From Tenodera sinensis (Eukaryota; Arthropoda; Insecta; Mantodea; Mantidae), in contig CM060961.1 of NCBI GenBank assembly GCA_030765045.1, forward strand, positions 142,581,538-142,645,537: a stretch of DNA of 64,000 nucleotides, read 5' to 3'. Position 1 is the stretch's first letter. Each line of letters opens with the position of its first letter. Below, piece after piece: positions 44,916-57,600 of the stretch. The position numbers and the translations under genes are program-made. The notes below the pieces were generated by a model. The model saw only the letters and a list, made by a program, of their open reading frames with translations, made no database searches and was not told the origin of the DNA.

Positions 44916-47900
44916 CCTGAATGAACGAAATGCACCATAGGTTGAAGGAAATGTCTGAATAGACGAAATGCACCATGGGTTGAAGGAAATGTCTGAATGG
45001 ACGAAATGCACCATGGGTTGAAGGAAATGTCTGAATGGACGAAATGCACCATGGGTTGAAGGAAATGTCTGAATGGACGAAATGCACCATGGGTTAAAGG
45101 AAATGTCTGAATGGACGAAATGCACCATAGGTTGAAGGAAATGTTTGAAAGGACGAAATGCACCATAGGTTGAAGGAAATGTCTGAATAGACGAAATGCA
45201 CCATGGGTTGAAGGAAATGTCTGAATGGACGAAATGCACCATGGGTTGAAGGAAATGTCTGAATGGACGAAATGCACCATGGGTTGAAGGAAATGTCTGA
45301 ATGGACGAAATGCACCATGGGTTAAAGGAAATGTCTGAATGGACGAAATGCACCATAGGTTGAAGGAAATGTTAGAATGGACGAAATGCACCATAGGTTG
45401 AAGGAAATGTCTGAATGGACGAAATGCACCATAGGTTGAAGGAAATGTCTGAATGGACGAAGTGCACCATAGGTTGAAGGAAATTTGTGAATAGATTAAA
45501 TGCACCATGGGTTGAAGGAAATGTCTGAATGGACGAAATGCCCCATGGGTTGAAGGAAATGTATGACTGGACGAAATGCACCATGGGTTGAAGGAAATGT
45601 ATGAATGGATGAAATGCACCATGGGTTGAAGGAAATGTCTGAATGGACGAAATGCACCATAGGTTGAAGGAAATGTCTGAATGGATGAAATGCACCATGG
45701 GTTGAAGGAAATGTGTGAATGGATGAAATGCACCATGGGTTGAAGGAAATGTGTGAATGGATGAAATGCACCATGGGTTGAAGGAAATGTGTGAATGGAT
45801 GAAATGCACCATGGGTTGAAGGAAATGTGTGAATGGATGAAATGCACCATGGGTTGAAGGAAATGTCTGAATGGATGAAATGCACCATGGGTTGAAGGAA
45901 ATGTGTGAATGGATGAAATGCACCATAGGTTGAAGGAAATGTATGAATGGATGAAATGCACCATGGGTTGAAGGAAATGTATGACTGGACGAAATGCACC
46001 ATGGGTTGAAGGAAATGTATGACTGGACGAAATGCACCATGGGTTGAAGGAAATGTATGACTGGACGAAATGCACCATGGGTTGAAGGAAATGTATGACT
46101 GGACGAAATGCACCATGGGTTGAAGGAAATGTATGACTGGACGAAATGCACCATGGGTTGAAGGAAATGTATGACTGGACGAAATGCACCATGGGTTGAA
46201 GGAAATGTATGACTGGACGAAATGCACCATGGGTTGAAGGAAATGTATGACTGGACCAAATGCACCATGGGTTGAAGGAAATGTATGAATGGATGAAATG
46301 CACCATGGGTTGAAGGAAATGTCTGAATGGACGAAATGCACCATAGGTTGAAGGAAATGTCTGAATGGATGAAATGCACCATGGGTTGAAGGAAATGTGT
46401 GAATGGATGAAATGCACCATGGGTTGAAGGAAATGTGTGAATGGATGAAATGCACCATGGGTTGAAGGAAATGTGTGAATGGATGAAATGCACCATGGGT
46501 TGAAGGAAATGTGTGAATGGATGAAATGCACCATGGGTTGAAGGAAATGTCTGAATGGATGAAATGCACCATGGGTTGAAGGAAATGTGTGAATGGATGA
46601 AATGCACCATAGGTTGAAGGAAATGTCTGAATGGATGAAATGCACCATGGGTTGTAGGAAATGTGTGAATGGACGAAATGCACCATAGGTTGAAGGAAAT
46701 GTGTGAATGGACGAAATGCCCCATGGGTTGAAGGAAATGTGTGAATGGACGAAATGCCCCATGGGTTGAAGGAAATGTATGACTGGACGAAATGCACCAT
46801 GGGTTGAAGGAAATGTGTGAATGGATGAAATGCACCATAGGTTGAAGGAAATGTCTGAATGGATGAAATGCACCATGGGTTGAAGGAAATGTGTGAATGG
46901 ACGAAATGCACCATAGGTTGAAGGAAATGTGTGAATGGACGAAATGCCCCATGGGTTGAAGGAAATGTGTGAATGGACGAAATGCCCCATGGGTTGAAGG
47001 AAATGTATAACTGGACGAAATGCACCATGGGTTGAAGGAAATGTGTGAATGGATGAAATGCACCATAGGTTGAAGGAAATGTGTGAATGGACGAAATGCC
47101 CCATGGGTTGAAGGAAATGTATGAATGGATGAAATGCACCATGGGTTGAAGGAAATGTGTGAATGGACGAAATGCACCATGGGTTGAAGGAAATGTATGA
47201 ATGGATGAAATGCACCATGGGTTGAAGGAAATGTATGAATGGATGAAATGCACCAGGGGTTGAAGGAAATGTGTGAATGGATGAAATGCACCATAGGTTG
47301 AAGGAAATGTGTGAATGGACGAAATGCCCCATGGGTTGAAGGAAATGTATGAATGGATGAAATGCACCATGGGTTGAAGGAAATGTATGAATGGATGAAA
47401 TGCACCATGGGTTGAAGGAAATGTATGAATGGATGAAATGCACCATGGGTTGAAGGAAATGTATGAATGGATGAAATGCACCATGGGTTGAAGGAAATGT
47501 GTGAATGGACGAAATGCCCCATGGGTTGAAGGAAATGTATGAATGGATGAAATGCACCATGGGTTGAAGGAAATGTATGAATGGATGAAATGCACCATGG
47601 GTTGAAGGAAATGTATAACTGGACGAAATGCACCATGGGTTGAAGGAAATGTATGAATGGATGAAATGCCCCATGGGTTGAAGGAAATGTATGAATGGAT
47701 GAAATGCACCATGGGTTGAAGGAAATGTATGAATGGATGAAATGCACCATGGGTTGAAGGAAATGTATAACTGGACGAAATGCACCATGGGTTGAAGGAA
47801 ATGTGTGAATGGATGAAATGCACCATAGGTTGAAGGAAATGTGTGAATGGACGAAATGCCCCATGGGTTGAAGGAAATGTATGAATGGATGAAATGCACC

Positions 47901-48203
47901 ATGGGTTGAAGGAAATGTGTGAATGGACGAAATGCACCATAGGTTGAAGGAAATGTGTGAATGGACGAAATGCACCATAGGTTGAAGGAAATGTGTGAAT
48001 GGACGAAATGCACCATGGGTTGAAGGAAATGTGTGAATGGACGAAATGCACCATAGGTTGAAGGAAATGTATGAATGGATGAAATGCACCATATGTTGAA
48101 GGAAATGTGTGAATGGACGAAATGCACCATGGGTTGAAAGAAATGTCTGAATGGACGAAATGCACCTTGAGTTGAAAGAAATGTCTGAATAGACGAAAAT
48201 GCC
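44916..48203. repeat. 38-bp satellite/minisatellite, about 86 units
   Basis: The unit is ATGCACCATGGGTTGAAGG plus AAATGTNTGAATGGACGAA (38 bp). Variants are at the NTGAATGG, AYGAA and ACC/CCC positions. Units are strictly phased. Marked variants recur every 228 bp (6 units; e.g. GGGTTAAAGG at 45,091 and 45,319, TGCCCCATGG at 46,719 and 46,947). A longer block recurs 684 bp (18 units) apart (45,598 and 46,282). Because 38 is not a multiple of 3 and the minus strand lacks stops, all three minus frames stay open for 900-1,100 codons with a 38-residue period. I consider this an artefact. Confidence 0.97.
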
Positions 48204-48229
48204 TCATTGGATTTAATGCTCTAGGGATG

Positions 48230-48477
48230 TTTGTTTGTTTGTAGTGTTTAACGCCCGCTTTTACTACTACGGCACCGCAGGCGGTGACACTGATGATACA
48301 TGGAATGAAGATGGAGCACCGGTGGAATGAGATGGCGGGGGAAACCGGAGCACCCGGAGAAAACCCGCCCTGACGCCGCTTCGTCCACCACGAATACCAC
48401 ATGCGGGTCCCTGGGATCGAACCCGGGCCGCCTAGGTGGTAGGCGAGCGCTCTAACCGCTCGGCCACGGCGCCGCCT
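48230..48477 (-). mobile_element. SINE family A, intact, with 14-bp TSD
   Basis: ATGCTCTAGGGATG flanks both sides exactly (48,216-48,229 and 48,478-48,491). In sense orientation it begins GGCGGCGCCGTGGCCGAGCG with the B-box GGGTTCGATCCC and ends GTTAAACACTAC plus an (AAAC)n tail. It inserted in the edge of the 38-bp satellite. Confidence 0.95.
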
Positions 48478-48759
48478 ATGCTCTAGGGATGAATCCTATT
48501 TGACGAAATATTCTGTAAGGACTTTGCTTATGTTGCTTTGCTGGCGACGGAGTCATACAACTACGGATTTTTCTCACAACACATTAAATATATGCTACTG
48601 CAACCCTATTTCTCTATAAAATAGGGATATTTCCAGTTTACAACCGTACATAAGACGAATGACCTGTCATTTAATAAAAGTATAAGAATTGGTAAATTCC
48701 ATCAATACCAAGAAATATATACCTGTGTGTATTGGGTTGAAACTGCGGGTTGCTTTAAC

Positions 48760-49440
48760 GAGAGTTGCATTTTCTGTCTAGTGAGATGTAATCAATCTCT
48801 CACGGTTTATCAGTTACGCAAAAGCCATTCAGAATGAAGAGGTCTTCAGAGACCATTCCCAGAAAATTCAAGAAATGCATTTCATTTGCCATGAAGGTAT
48901 TTTAAACACATTTTAATAAGCATTAGATCCATTTTTGAGAAAATAAAAATTTTGGAAAAATGCACCATGCAAAGCGTAGTTTGGGATGGAAGAATTTTCT
49001 TGACAATCTGGTATCGCATCTTTGGATGATCTGAATTACAAAGTTTCGTATTTAACCGGGTTTTCGTTTTTTGAGTTGTGCTGTTCAGAGGCAGACGGAA
49101 GCGCGCGCGCACACACACACACGCACACACACACACACGCACACACACACTCTCTCTCTCTCTCACTCACACACACGCGCGCACACACACACACACTCTC
49201 TCTCTCTCACACACACACACACTCTCTCTCTCTCTCTCACTCACACACACACACGCGCACACGCACACACACACACACACACACTCTCTCTCTCTCTCTC
49301 ACTCACACACACAATTTTTAAAAATGCTTTGTTTGGGTTCAGGGAGTCTCAAAACACGTAATTTCCGGTGAAATTTTTTATGGAGTTTTTGGGTGAAATG
49401 CTGCACTTCCTCTACTCTATAAGTGCATGGAAGAGAAAGT
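48760..49440 (+). mobile_element. family C copy with compound (CA)n(CT)n array
   Basis: Landmarks CTCACGGTTTATCAGTTACG, CAGAAAATTCAAGAAATGCA and TAGTTTGGGATGGAAGAATT lead to the slot at 49,105-49,314. It then has TTTAAAAATGCTTTGTTTGG, CTCAAAACACGTAATTTCCG and GAAGAGAAAGTTAAAG. The 5' third is diverged or missing. Confidence 0.8.
49105..49314 (+). repeat. compound (CA)n(CT)n microsatellite in family C
   Basis: Three alternations of (CA)n and (CT)n blocks in about 210 bp, showing repeated block duplication within the slot. Confidence 0.97.
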
Positions 49441-51080
49441 TAAAGATGAGAGACTAATAAACTTGGAGGATGTCTATCATCTGGTTACAACAAAAATGCC
49501 AATACCAATGTTTTTAGAGCACCCGGTACGTTTTAATGGCTTTACGGAGTTTGACTGGCAGGTAAACCGTGTGAAGTTCTTGGCGATACAGAGGGCCTTC
49601 TCTATTCTATTCTTTCCGAGCGTACAGGTGCCTAGAGAAGAATCGCTGGAGCGTAAAGGTAAAGAGGAAGTTAGCAGGTAGTAGCCGATGTCCCTCCTCC
49701 CTCGTGTATGCAGGTACATTTCAAGGACAGTCGAGTTTTGTTTAGCTCTCTTCCGACCGTCTACAACAAAGAACTGACAGATATAGGGTTGGAAAGAAGT
49801 CCTTACAAAGCTATAATTTTAAATGTTCCGCTGGCGTTGATAAATAGCATGTCAACGCAAATAAGAATCCAACTGGCCAGATTTTCTTTCCTTGTTGGGT
49901 ATATTGAACAGGTGAGTCATTTGCAGAGAAACTCCGCGTGTTCTTTTTCATAAATCGAGCTATGATTCGTTACATTTTCTATGCACTTATGTAGATCCAT
50001 AATTGGAAGAGGAAAAACAAGAATTAGACATAACAGCAGGGGTTACCCCTCCATAGGGGAAGAAACAGGGATAAGTGCGCCCCCTCCGAAAACAAAAATA
50101 AACAAAAGAACAGGACATCTCAGAATGTTTAGGGTTGCAGCGCAGCCTGAAGTTGGGCCGTAATTCTAAACTATTTTTCTCTTATAAACACGAAATTTGT
50201 TTCATTGTGAAGCTATAATTTTACTCTTTTAATTTCTGCTCGTATACAACATAGAAGTAGGACATTCCATACTAAAATGTCATACATGGAATTCACCAAA
50301 AATACACGTTCTAAGGTCCACTAAAGCACACCCAGTGATATCTATCTGCTTGTGAGCATCGTAGATAATAAGTCTGAAAAATATTAAATATTGCACTTCA
50401 ATATTAGAAATTATATAAGCATGCTATGCAAAGCGTTTTAACAAAATTCACTTATCCTAAAGTAACCATTACATGGAAATAGTTTTATTTTTGTGTTCTC
50501 AAAATAGCTCCAGAGTTCGGTTAAAACGCAATGCATTTGAGATTGGCGCGGAGTTCTCTGCGTTTTGACTGACTTTTTATTAATTTTGTATAACTGGGAC
50601 CGGCATCTTAATTTCTGCTCTATGCAGATTATTTTCTTATGCACATCCTTTCAGTAAGAGTAAGAAGCGTATTTCTATAGCCTGTACCTTGCTCTTATTC
50701 TCATTCTAAAATTCATTATTTACTTCTGTGAAATAGATCATAGTAACGTAACCACTTTTCTGATATCTTGGCCTTCATATTTTAAACATCAATTTCAAGA
50801 TACTGGAAGTGTCACTTCCTCTATTACTTGATTTTTACTCATTAATTCTGTTCTTTTTGGGTTCCATAAGTTGGGTTGTTGATTTTTCTCTTTTGAGATT
50901 GTCGCAGTACAGATTGTATTTATTAATTCGAATATTGCCTTCTGTACTGTAGTTTCCTTTAAGATTAGTTCAGTCCCAGCGATTTCTTTGTGTGCTAAAA
51001 TGTGCTTTCAAATAGCATATTAAGCAGAATTGGAAAAAAATACTATGTCTGTGCTTTGGACTTCAGTTCATTTTAATGTA
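49441..51080. other. no recognised gene
   Basis: An 84-codon plus frame begins at 49,427 and ends at 49,681 (MEEKVKDERLINLEDVYHLV...). It looks moderately protein-like but I do not recognise it, and it starts within the family C 3' end. The rest is AT-rich. Confidence 0.4.
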
Positions 51081-51084
51081 TTTT

Positions 51085-51680
51085 GTTAATTTTCTATTTA
51101 CTTTAAGATCAATTTTTACGTCACTTTTATTAGACGCAATGAATAAGTTGTAAAATTTAATATAAGTACTGGCAATTCAAATGTTCTAACTAAAGCGGTC
51201 GTGTGTGCGTAATAAATCAAATTAGCTGTTAAGCGGGCAGCTTATGTTGTTGATTGAGATCACAATCCAAAATTTTGGCCCCAGATAGGATGTTAACTTA
51301 TCCATCTACTTTAGAAGCAATCAGATGTGATGGGTAAACAAACTTAATATAAGTACTGATAAGTCAAATTTTCTGACTAAAGCAGACTTTTATAAGAGAA
51401 TAAACTATATATTAAATGATATCTTAGGTTACAAATAGGGGCCTCATTCTAGAAATCTGACGACTGATTGGATGTTAGTTTTCCATCTACTTTAAGAGCA
51501 ATACTTGCGTCACTTTTACAACATACAATAGGTAAATTATAAAATTTAACATAAATGCTCGTAATTTATATGCTTTAACCAAAGCGTCTTTCGTAAGATG
51601 GTAAGAGTCAAGAGGGTATCTTAGATTACAAAAAGGAACCTCGTAACAGAAATTTGGCGCCTGAGTGGGTTGTTTAAAGG
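51085..51680. repeat. three-unit diverged tandem repeat, about 180-210 bp period
   Basis: Units share, in order, a CTTTA.GA.CAAT start (51,101; 51,309; 51,490), CGTCACTTTTA.., TTAATATAAGTACTG.(A/T)A, TT.TAACTAAAGCG and TTACAAA.AGG..CCTC, then a CTGATTGGATGTTA end. Spacings of 208 and 181 bp come from indels. It lies immediately upstream of the CpG-rich block. Confidence 0.75.
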
Positions 51681-51739
51681 AATGCTTCTTCAGAGAAATC
51701 AATGGCACTGACAGAAAGATGCCCTGGTGTGAAACAGTT

Positions 51740-52569
51740 ATTGTAGAACGAACGGCGACGGCGGCGACTCGGTGGCTGGCCGACTGCGGCTCGGTTATAG
51801 CGTCGCAAAACTGTTATTGATCGGTGTTGTTAGGGCGCCCTAGCTCTAGACGCCGTCTAAATGTCTCCAGTATCGATTGTGTGGACGCCGCATAATCGAG
51901 CATCGACTTCCGAAGAGTTGCATTGCCGTTAAGAAGTAAAGCCTTCATTATAGTACCGCTGTGGTTATCTTCTACCTGGCAGTCCTCCTCCTACCAAATC
52001 CTGGAACACACGTATCATGACGTAATGCGTGTCTGTGACTGTGACCGCCGCAAGAGCGCACTACCTGTTCGCCATATTGCATTCTTGTCCAGCGACAGCG
52101 AGTGACGGTCGGTCGGAACGGGAGTTAGTTGTCACGTCTGGCGGTGTAAGCTAATTCGCAGATTGGGGTAGGAAGGAGATATTATGAGAAAGATGGGTAA
52201 CGAGAGAGAGACAAATGCACCTCGGCCGGAGGATGGGACAACAGGCGCTGAAGAGTGAAATAACCTCCGTTTGGTGCGTACATGTGCTATGTGTGTCAGG
52301 AGGACATTGCTTTGACAGGAAGCCTAACAAAGGATCAGCTGGACGTATCAACATTACATGTGAAAGAAGTGAATGCTCTCAGGTCAATGATCGATTAACA
52401 GATGAGGCACTTTGCAAACTCCGCTTTTTAGAAATCCGGCTTGATAAATAATAGTCGAGTGCTAAGTGAGTGTAGTGTGTACAGTGTAATAAAAAACCTG
52501 GTGCAAATGGTGAGAGGGATGTTGAATTGTGAACCTTAAAGGCACAGAATGCACACTCCAGTGGGAACC
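51740..52569 (+). promoter_or_regulatory. CpG-rich block: candidate promoter and 5' UTR of a host gene
   Basis: Between AT-rich flanks this region is dense in CG dinucleotides: GAACGGCGACGGCGGCGACT, CGCCCTAGCTCTAGACGCCG, GTGACCGCCGCAAGAGCGCA, GACGGTCGGTCGGAACGGG. It matches none of the repeat families in the window. It lies just ahead of an ATG in strong context with a downstream splice donor. I infer a promoter plus 5' leader; no TATA box or defined start site is visible. Confidence 0.45.
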
Positions 52570-52649
52570 ATGGAGTGCCCGCAGCCTCCTACAGCTTCAG
52601 ATGGAACTTTGTCCACTAGCAGGGACGATGTTGACAATTTCACCAACAG
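52570..52649 (+). CDS. candidate first coding exon of an unidentified host gene (partial)
   Basis: The ATG at 52,570 has a near-ideal context (GGAACCATGG). It opens 26 codons plus 2 nt beginning MECPQPPTASDG and ending DDVDNFTN, followed at 52,650 by the donor AACAG/GTAGGTATC. The exon therefore ends in phase 2. An in-frame upstream ATG at 52,549 adds seven residues (MHTPVGT) in weaker context; an in-frame TAA lies at 52,537. The composition is unlike the surrounding AT-rich intron-like DNA. I do not recognise the protein, and no further exon was identified in the remaining 11 kb, so long introns would be required. It could also be a chance ORF in a non-coding transcript. Confidence 0.4.
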
Positions 52650-53876
52650 GTAGGTATCATTCATATGTAAACAAAGTTTGACAGGAGGAGAATGTTTACT
52701 GTACAAATGTATACATAGACCGAGTTAGCCAAACTGATTCTCTGCTCGTACCCCTGTTAATGTTTACGGGATACAGAGAAAGAGCACGGGCAATTTTAGG
52801 CCTCGGTTTACGAGGTCATTCTAAATAGTCCGCGTGTACTAGCCTCAATGTCTGTTGTACTTATTTTTAGACCAGTGAAGCATAAATGGGCACACAACAG
52901 CCACTACCTGCTCAGCAACGTGTGCAATAACAGGTAATGAGGCTCGAACCCATCACCTTTCAGTTCCTAACCATATGCTTGTGTATATCTAATATTCCAT
53001 TTAATTAAACGAGCGTATATTATTTTAGAATTTCACTACTTTTCACGGTTGATGACAAGCATCAATAGGGACTTTGTAGAAAAAAAAATACAAATTTATA
53101 GATGCAATAATGCGTATGTATATATAGAAATAAGGAAAACGAGAATGTCCTTAATATAGGGCCTTTGTTTGATATTTCACGTGTTTCTATAACAATTCTA
53201 TGATTTGCCAATATATAGAAAATAACTAATTTACAAAATTCACGCTTACATTTGTGAAACAAACTAGAAAGGGGAATGTATTTTATAAACTTATATAGTA
53301 GTTATTTAATTAGTGCAAGGGGGGCTTTTTAAATAAGTACTTTTTAAAAGCAATGTAACTATGAAATTTGTCAATTTTATTTTGTATTTTAATATAATTA
53401 TATACTTTCGTGCTACACAAAATTGGTTATAAATGTCAACAATTTTAAAGCTACAAATAGTTATTCAATTCGTTCTGATCATTTAGAAACAGCGCCGTCT
53501 TGAATTTTATATTCCATTTTTCTCAATTCCCAATTTTTCCCGCAGTTTTCACTATTTAAAATGCTTTTTGGATCAAATTTTATAATTATTAGTTTAAAAT
53601 TTCCAGGCGAGTTTTAGGAAGTGCAGATTTAAAATTTGCTGTCCACTGGTTAGAATGTACTATGAACTATGTTTTTGTAAATAGTTCAGCTTAAATTAGT
53701 TATTTTTCCATAACTCTGATTTAAATAGTGGAAAAAGTGAACATGCATGTGAACTACATGTTCTCTTAAACTAATTAAAATTAAGAAGTGACTACAGACT
53801 GTTTTTGTCTTTATATACTAAGCTCATAATAAAAGGTGGGAACGGTACGATAAAGCTGGTGAGCATTTATTTACAT
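52650..53876. other. AT-rich, possible intron 1
   Basis: No recognised gene. A tRNA-like B-box scrap on the minus strand (GATGGGTTCGAGCCTCATTA, about 52,937-52,956) may be an old SINE. Confidence 0.4.
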
Positions 53877-54389
53877 ATCATCATCGTCGTCGTCGTTGTT
53901 GTTGTTGTGGTTGTGGCAAAATGACAAAATCAGTCCAGTCCAATTATTTTTCTGTCACTTTATTCTCCTTCAGCAACTTATACACAAATACACACTTCTG
54001 CTGTACTGACGATAACACAGTCTTAAGTCCTTCGTGATATTACAACTCACAACTGTTTTCTTCTCGTATCTTTAACTCGCTCCTTTCTTTCTTCACTTTC
54101 TCTGTCTCTGAAACAGTGACTCTGGCGATACAATCACTCAACATTCATTAGACCGCTTCACTGGCTTTATTTCGATGCTACATACCTCTTCCGATGACTA
54201 TAGTAGTACCCATCTGTTAAAGACCATATCCCAAGAAGTTATAAAACTTTCCCTCACTCTTAGCAAAAGGATCTGTGGTTGTCAAGTCGGTTAAGTACTG
54301 TTGTGTATTCAGAGTATCTAAAGGGGATGAGGAAGCCCCTTAAGGCATGAGGAATACTAGACACACACACGCACATACACACACACGCG

Positions 54390-54446
<57 letters not shown>

Positions 54447-54668
54447 GCTGCAACGACTTATGTCTTTAACTAACTAAATACTACTAAAATTGGCTCCAAA
54501 CTCTCGTTGCCTTGCCTCCATATATAGCGAGGATGACGTAATACGGATGTTTCTTCGAACTTCATTTTTTTTAATTTCTATAAATACGCCAGCCGCCGGA
54601 CACTTCGTGAACAATCTCGAAAACCCCTTTGTGTTATCGCTCTGAGTGTTATCACGTGTTCACAAATC
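53877..54668 (-). mobile_element. possible LTR-like sequence
   Basis: AGAATAAAGTGACAG on the minus strand (53,956-53,970) and adjacent motifs resemble the 22,540-23,180 region. CGCTATATATGGAGGC (minus, about 54,517-54,532) could be its TATA box. ATCATCGTC-type words flank both sides. A (CA)n with (GC)n is at 54,359-54,444. Ends are not proven. Confidence 0.3.
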
Positions 54669-57600
54669 ATCGTCATCATTATTATTTATTGAATTATAGG
54701 TGCATTAAAATTATTTCTCCATACAGATTCTAACGTTATGACGACACTTACCATATGGGCAATAACATATTTTATCCAACCTCCTAAAACAATATCGCAT
54801 GTGAAGAAAGCCGCATATTTACGACGTTTTTGAGGTCTTCATCTAAATGCTTGCCAAAGCACTGCTTCAAACGAAGAGTACAAAGCACTTGGTGCCAAGT
54901 CAGTACTATTACATGAATACTAAGGGAGTTATTGGGTTTTCATTCGCTTGGAACAATAATTTAAGAATCTACCTTACAGTTACTCCTCTAGATGCTTTTC
55001 CTCTATGTCTTCTTTTGAAGAAGTCAAGTGACGGCATTGGTGAAAAACTACAAAAGATTATATCAAGAAATGGGCAAACTTTAATCAGGCAGCGTGAGAG
55101 ATAATACAAAGAGGGTGACTTCTATGACAAATAGTTTAATAATGTTATAGAGAAATGGAATCCAATAATAAGATGGTTATGAAATGTCAGCGTACTTATT
55201 TTTGAGCCATTGTATTTACAATAAAAGGAGTCTCGAATTGTGTTAATATATGTTTAATACTTACCAGCTCGATTTATTTTGGTTTGGAATCAGTAGAGCA
55301 TGCAAGGGATACGTCTGCCCTTAGAGGTTTGTCCAACCCGATCTCTGAATCTTGGCCCAGTTAGCTGAACATCAGTGGCCAGAATAATTAGCATAGATTC
55401 GGATCATTCACCTTTGGTAAAGAATGGAGACGGCCCACATGAAATAAACGGTGATTCACATGCGAGAATACCTGTGGCACTTCTGTAGCTCTGTAATGGT
55501 ACAGATGTTTCACATTTATAGATATAAAATATCAATGATACTTTTTCATTTTATTTAGGATGTGATACACCAAGCAGGCAAGTACTAATAAAGATAGAAA
55601 AGTATCGAAAGTTAACAATTGAAGTCGAAACTTAAATGCGATGTGGTACCATTGGGCTCGAAAGGATTAATTTAATTATTGATATTCGTAACTTCGTCAT
55701 TACTTTTGAAATCCTATATTGATATACTTTATGGTACATTAAGGTTATGCTGCAGTAGAAGTATGGTCTAAAGTTTTCAGCCAGTTTAGCTGAAAATTCA
55801 CTCTCATTGTTGTTTTGTGTAAAAATTCAACAGCTTGAAACTTCGATTTGATATTGGTTTTAGTTTTCTAGTTATTGTATTTCAAAGATGCACTTCACTA
55901 TCTTATACCAAATGATTCACTTGATGAAACTTAAAAACACTTTTTAAAATGCCCATGTTATTTGTCTGATTATAGCTCACAGAACTAACTTTTTAAAAGT
56001 TCTGTATAGTTTTAAAATGGAATGGTTCAAAAACAATTCGTAAGACAAAGCATGACTTGCCAATTTTAATTGTGTTTTGGGAATCTACATAAGAATTTCA
56101 GAAGGATTGGATGAATCCCGTAGAAAAAGTGAATGTGGTGGAAAAACAATTTCCAAAAATTTCAAATTATAAATTGAAAATATATTACAATATAATATCA
56201 AAATATCAATTATATAAATCATAATATCAAAAGTCAAAATGCATTTCGAAATTAGTATAGGGTTTAAGTTTTACTTTCATATGTTCCGTTCTTTTTTGAC
56301 AAGGAATACAAATGTAAATTTTTACAGATTTATACTAAATCACAATGCAGCATCTCCTTAAAATAAAATATATCTTATGCACACTTTGAAAATCCTAAGC
56401 GGAATTATTTTGGGAAAATAAACATATTTCAGATTTTGGATGCATATTTTCGCCTTCACAAATCGATAATTCCTGAACGTTTAATACAGGACTGAAAGCA
56501 TTTTATTGAAGAGATTGTTGCAAGCCTTCGTTTGGTTTTCCTATAAAGCACCGCATAATCAGAATCAACATATTTCCTTTGGCATGCAATATTGCATTTA
56601 TTTTGCAATATATGTCAGTATATGTTCTCCAACATTTTAAATGGAAAACTATTGTCTGCAGCCAAGTGGCTACAACAGATCTTTAAAACATTGTTAATTC
56701 TTAAACTGAAAACTAATCGCAAGTGTGAAAATGTGGAAGTTCCTAAATATCAAAAAAAGAAAATTAATTTAGAAACTGATGAGCATTGAACACAAGGACT
56801 CCTAAAGTAGCTCCGGAATATGAAAACCACGGGGCCAAACATTCAAGGAGTACAAAAACGTGTTTGTAATTTTAGCCATTATTTACAAACGTCTTACTTT
56901 ATGAAACTACATTTTTTTAAGTCGTCATGTTGCGAGTAGTCTTCATGGTCAAAACTGCTCTAGGAAACACGAACTGAAACTGCCTCTAGTGTTTTCCAGT
57001 CGCAAGCTTTGAAAGTACATCTGGAGCGACAAACAATTGAAAACAGCAGAACGATAAACTTAAGATACATAATTGATTACAAACGTAGTAGTAAGTTGAT
57101 TAATCTGCATTATGTTAGATAAATTCCAAGCGGATGAAAGAATGTAATTGTTAACTTATCTACTTTCCGCATTCTTATCGACGATTATTGTTTTGTAATC
57201 GGTTCTGCTCTGATCGTCGACACTACATTGCGATAGAATATAAAAGTTATGTATATGATTTAAACCTTCTTGCTTTAGTGTTTCCAAGTTCCAAAAGAGA
57301 ATAATGGACACTTCCAGCAAATTAGATTTAATTATGCTATTAAGCTTTTGGATTCATACGAAATGCAATTATTCGAGATGCTGTTTTGGAACACATCATT
57401 AGCCCCATGTAAACGGATACAAAACGGTTACCAAATAAGGGAGAAAGTACCTTGTGATTGACATGCCTGTGCTCCTTTCAATCAACTGCTGGAGGTCTCT
57501 TCGTGTAGCTCAGGTTGCCCTTGTCTCTTATGAACTAATAACATCATCTTGTTGCTCTACCCCATCTCCTTCGTTATGTGTATTAGGTATTTCTCCTAGG

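Noticed and set aside
44916..48203. CRISPR array
   Set aside because: Direct 38-bp repeats are contiguous without unique spacers, in eukaryotic DNA.
44804..48402. Three minus-strand frames of 900-1,108 codons as a repetitive secreted protein
   Set aside because: All frames encode the same period because the unit is 38 bp; the ends run into unique DNA or SINE A without signal peptide or conserved flanks.
49427..49681. Small protein gene of 84 codons
   Set aside because: Starts inside a family C 3' end, no recognisable domain, no splice or promoter support.
54847..55104. 85-codon frame as a downstream exon of the 52.57-kb gene
   Set aside because: No convincing acceptor or donor in phase and no recognisable domain.
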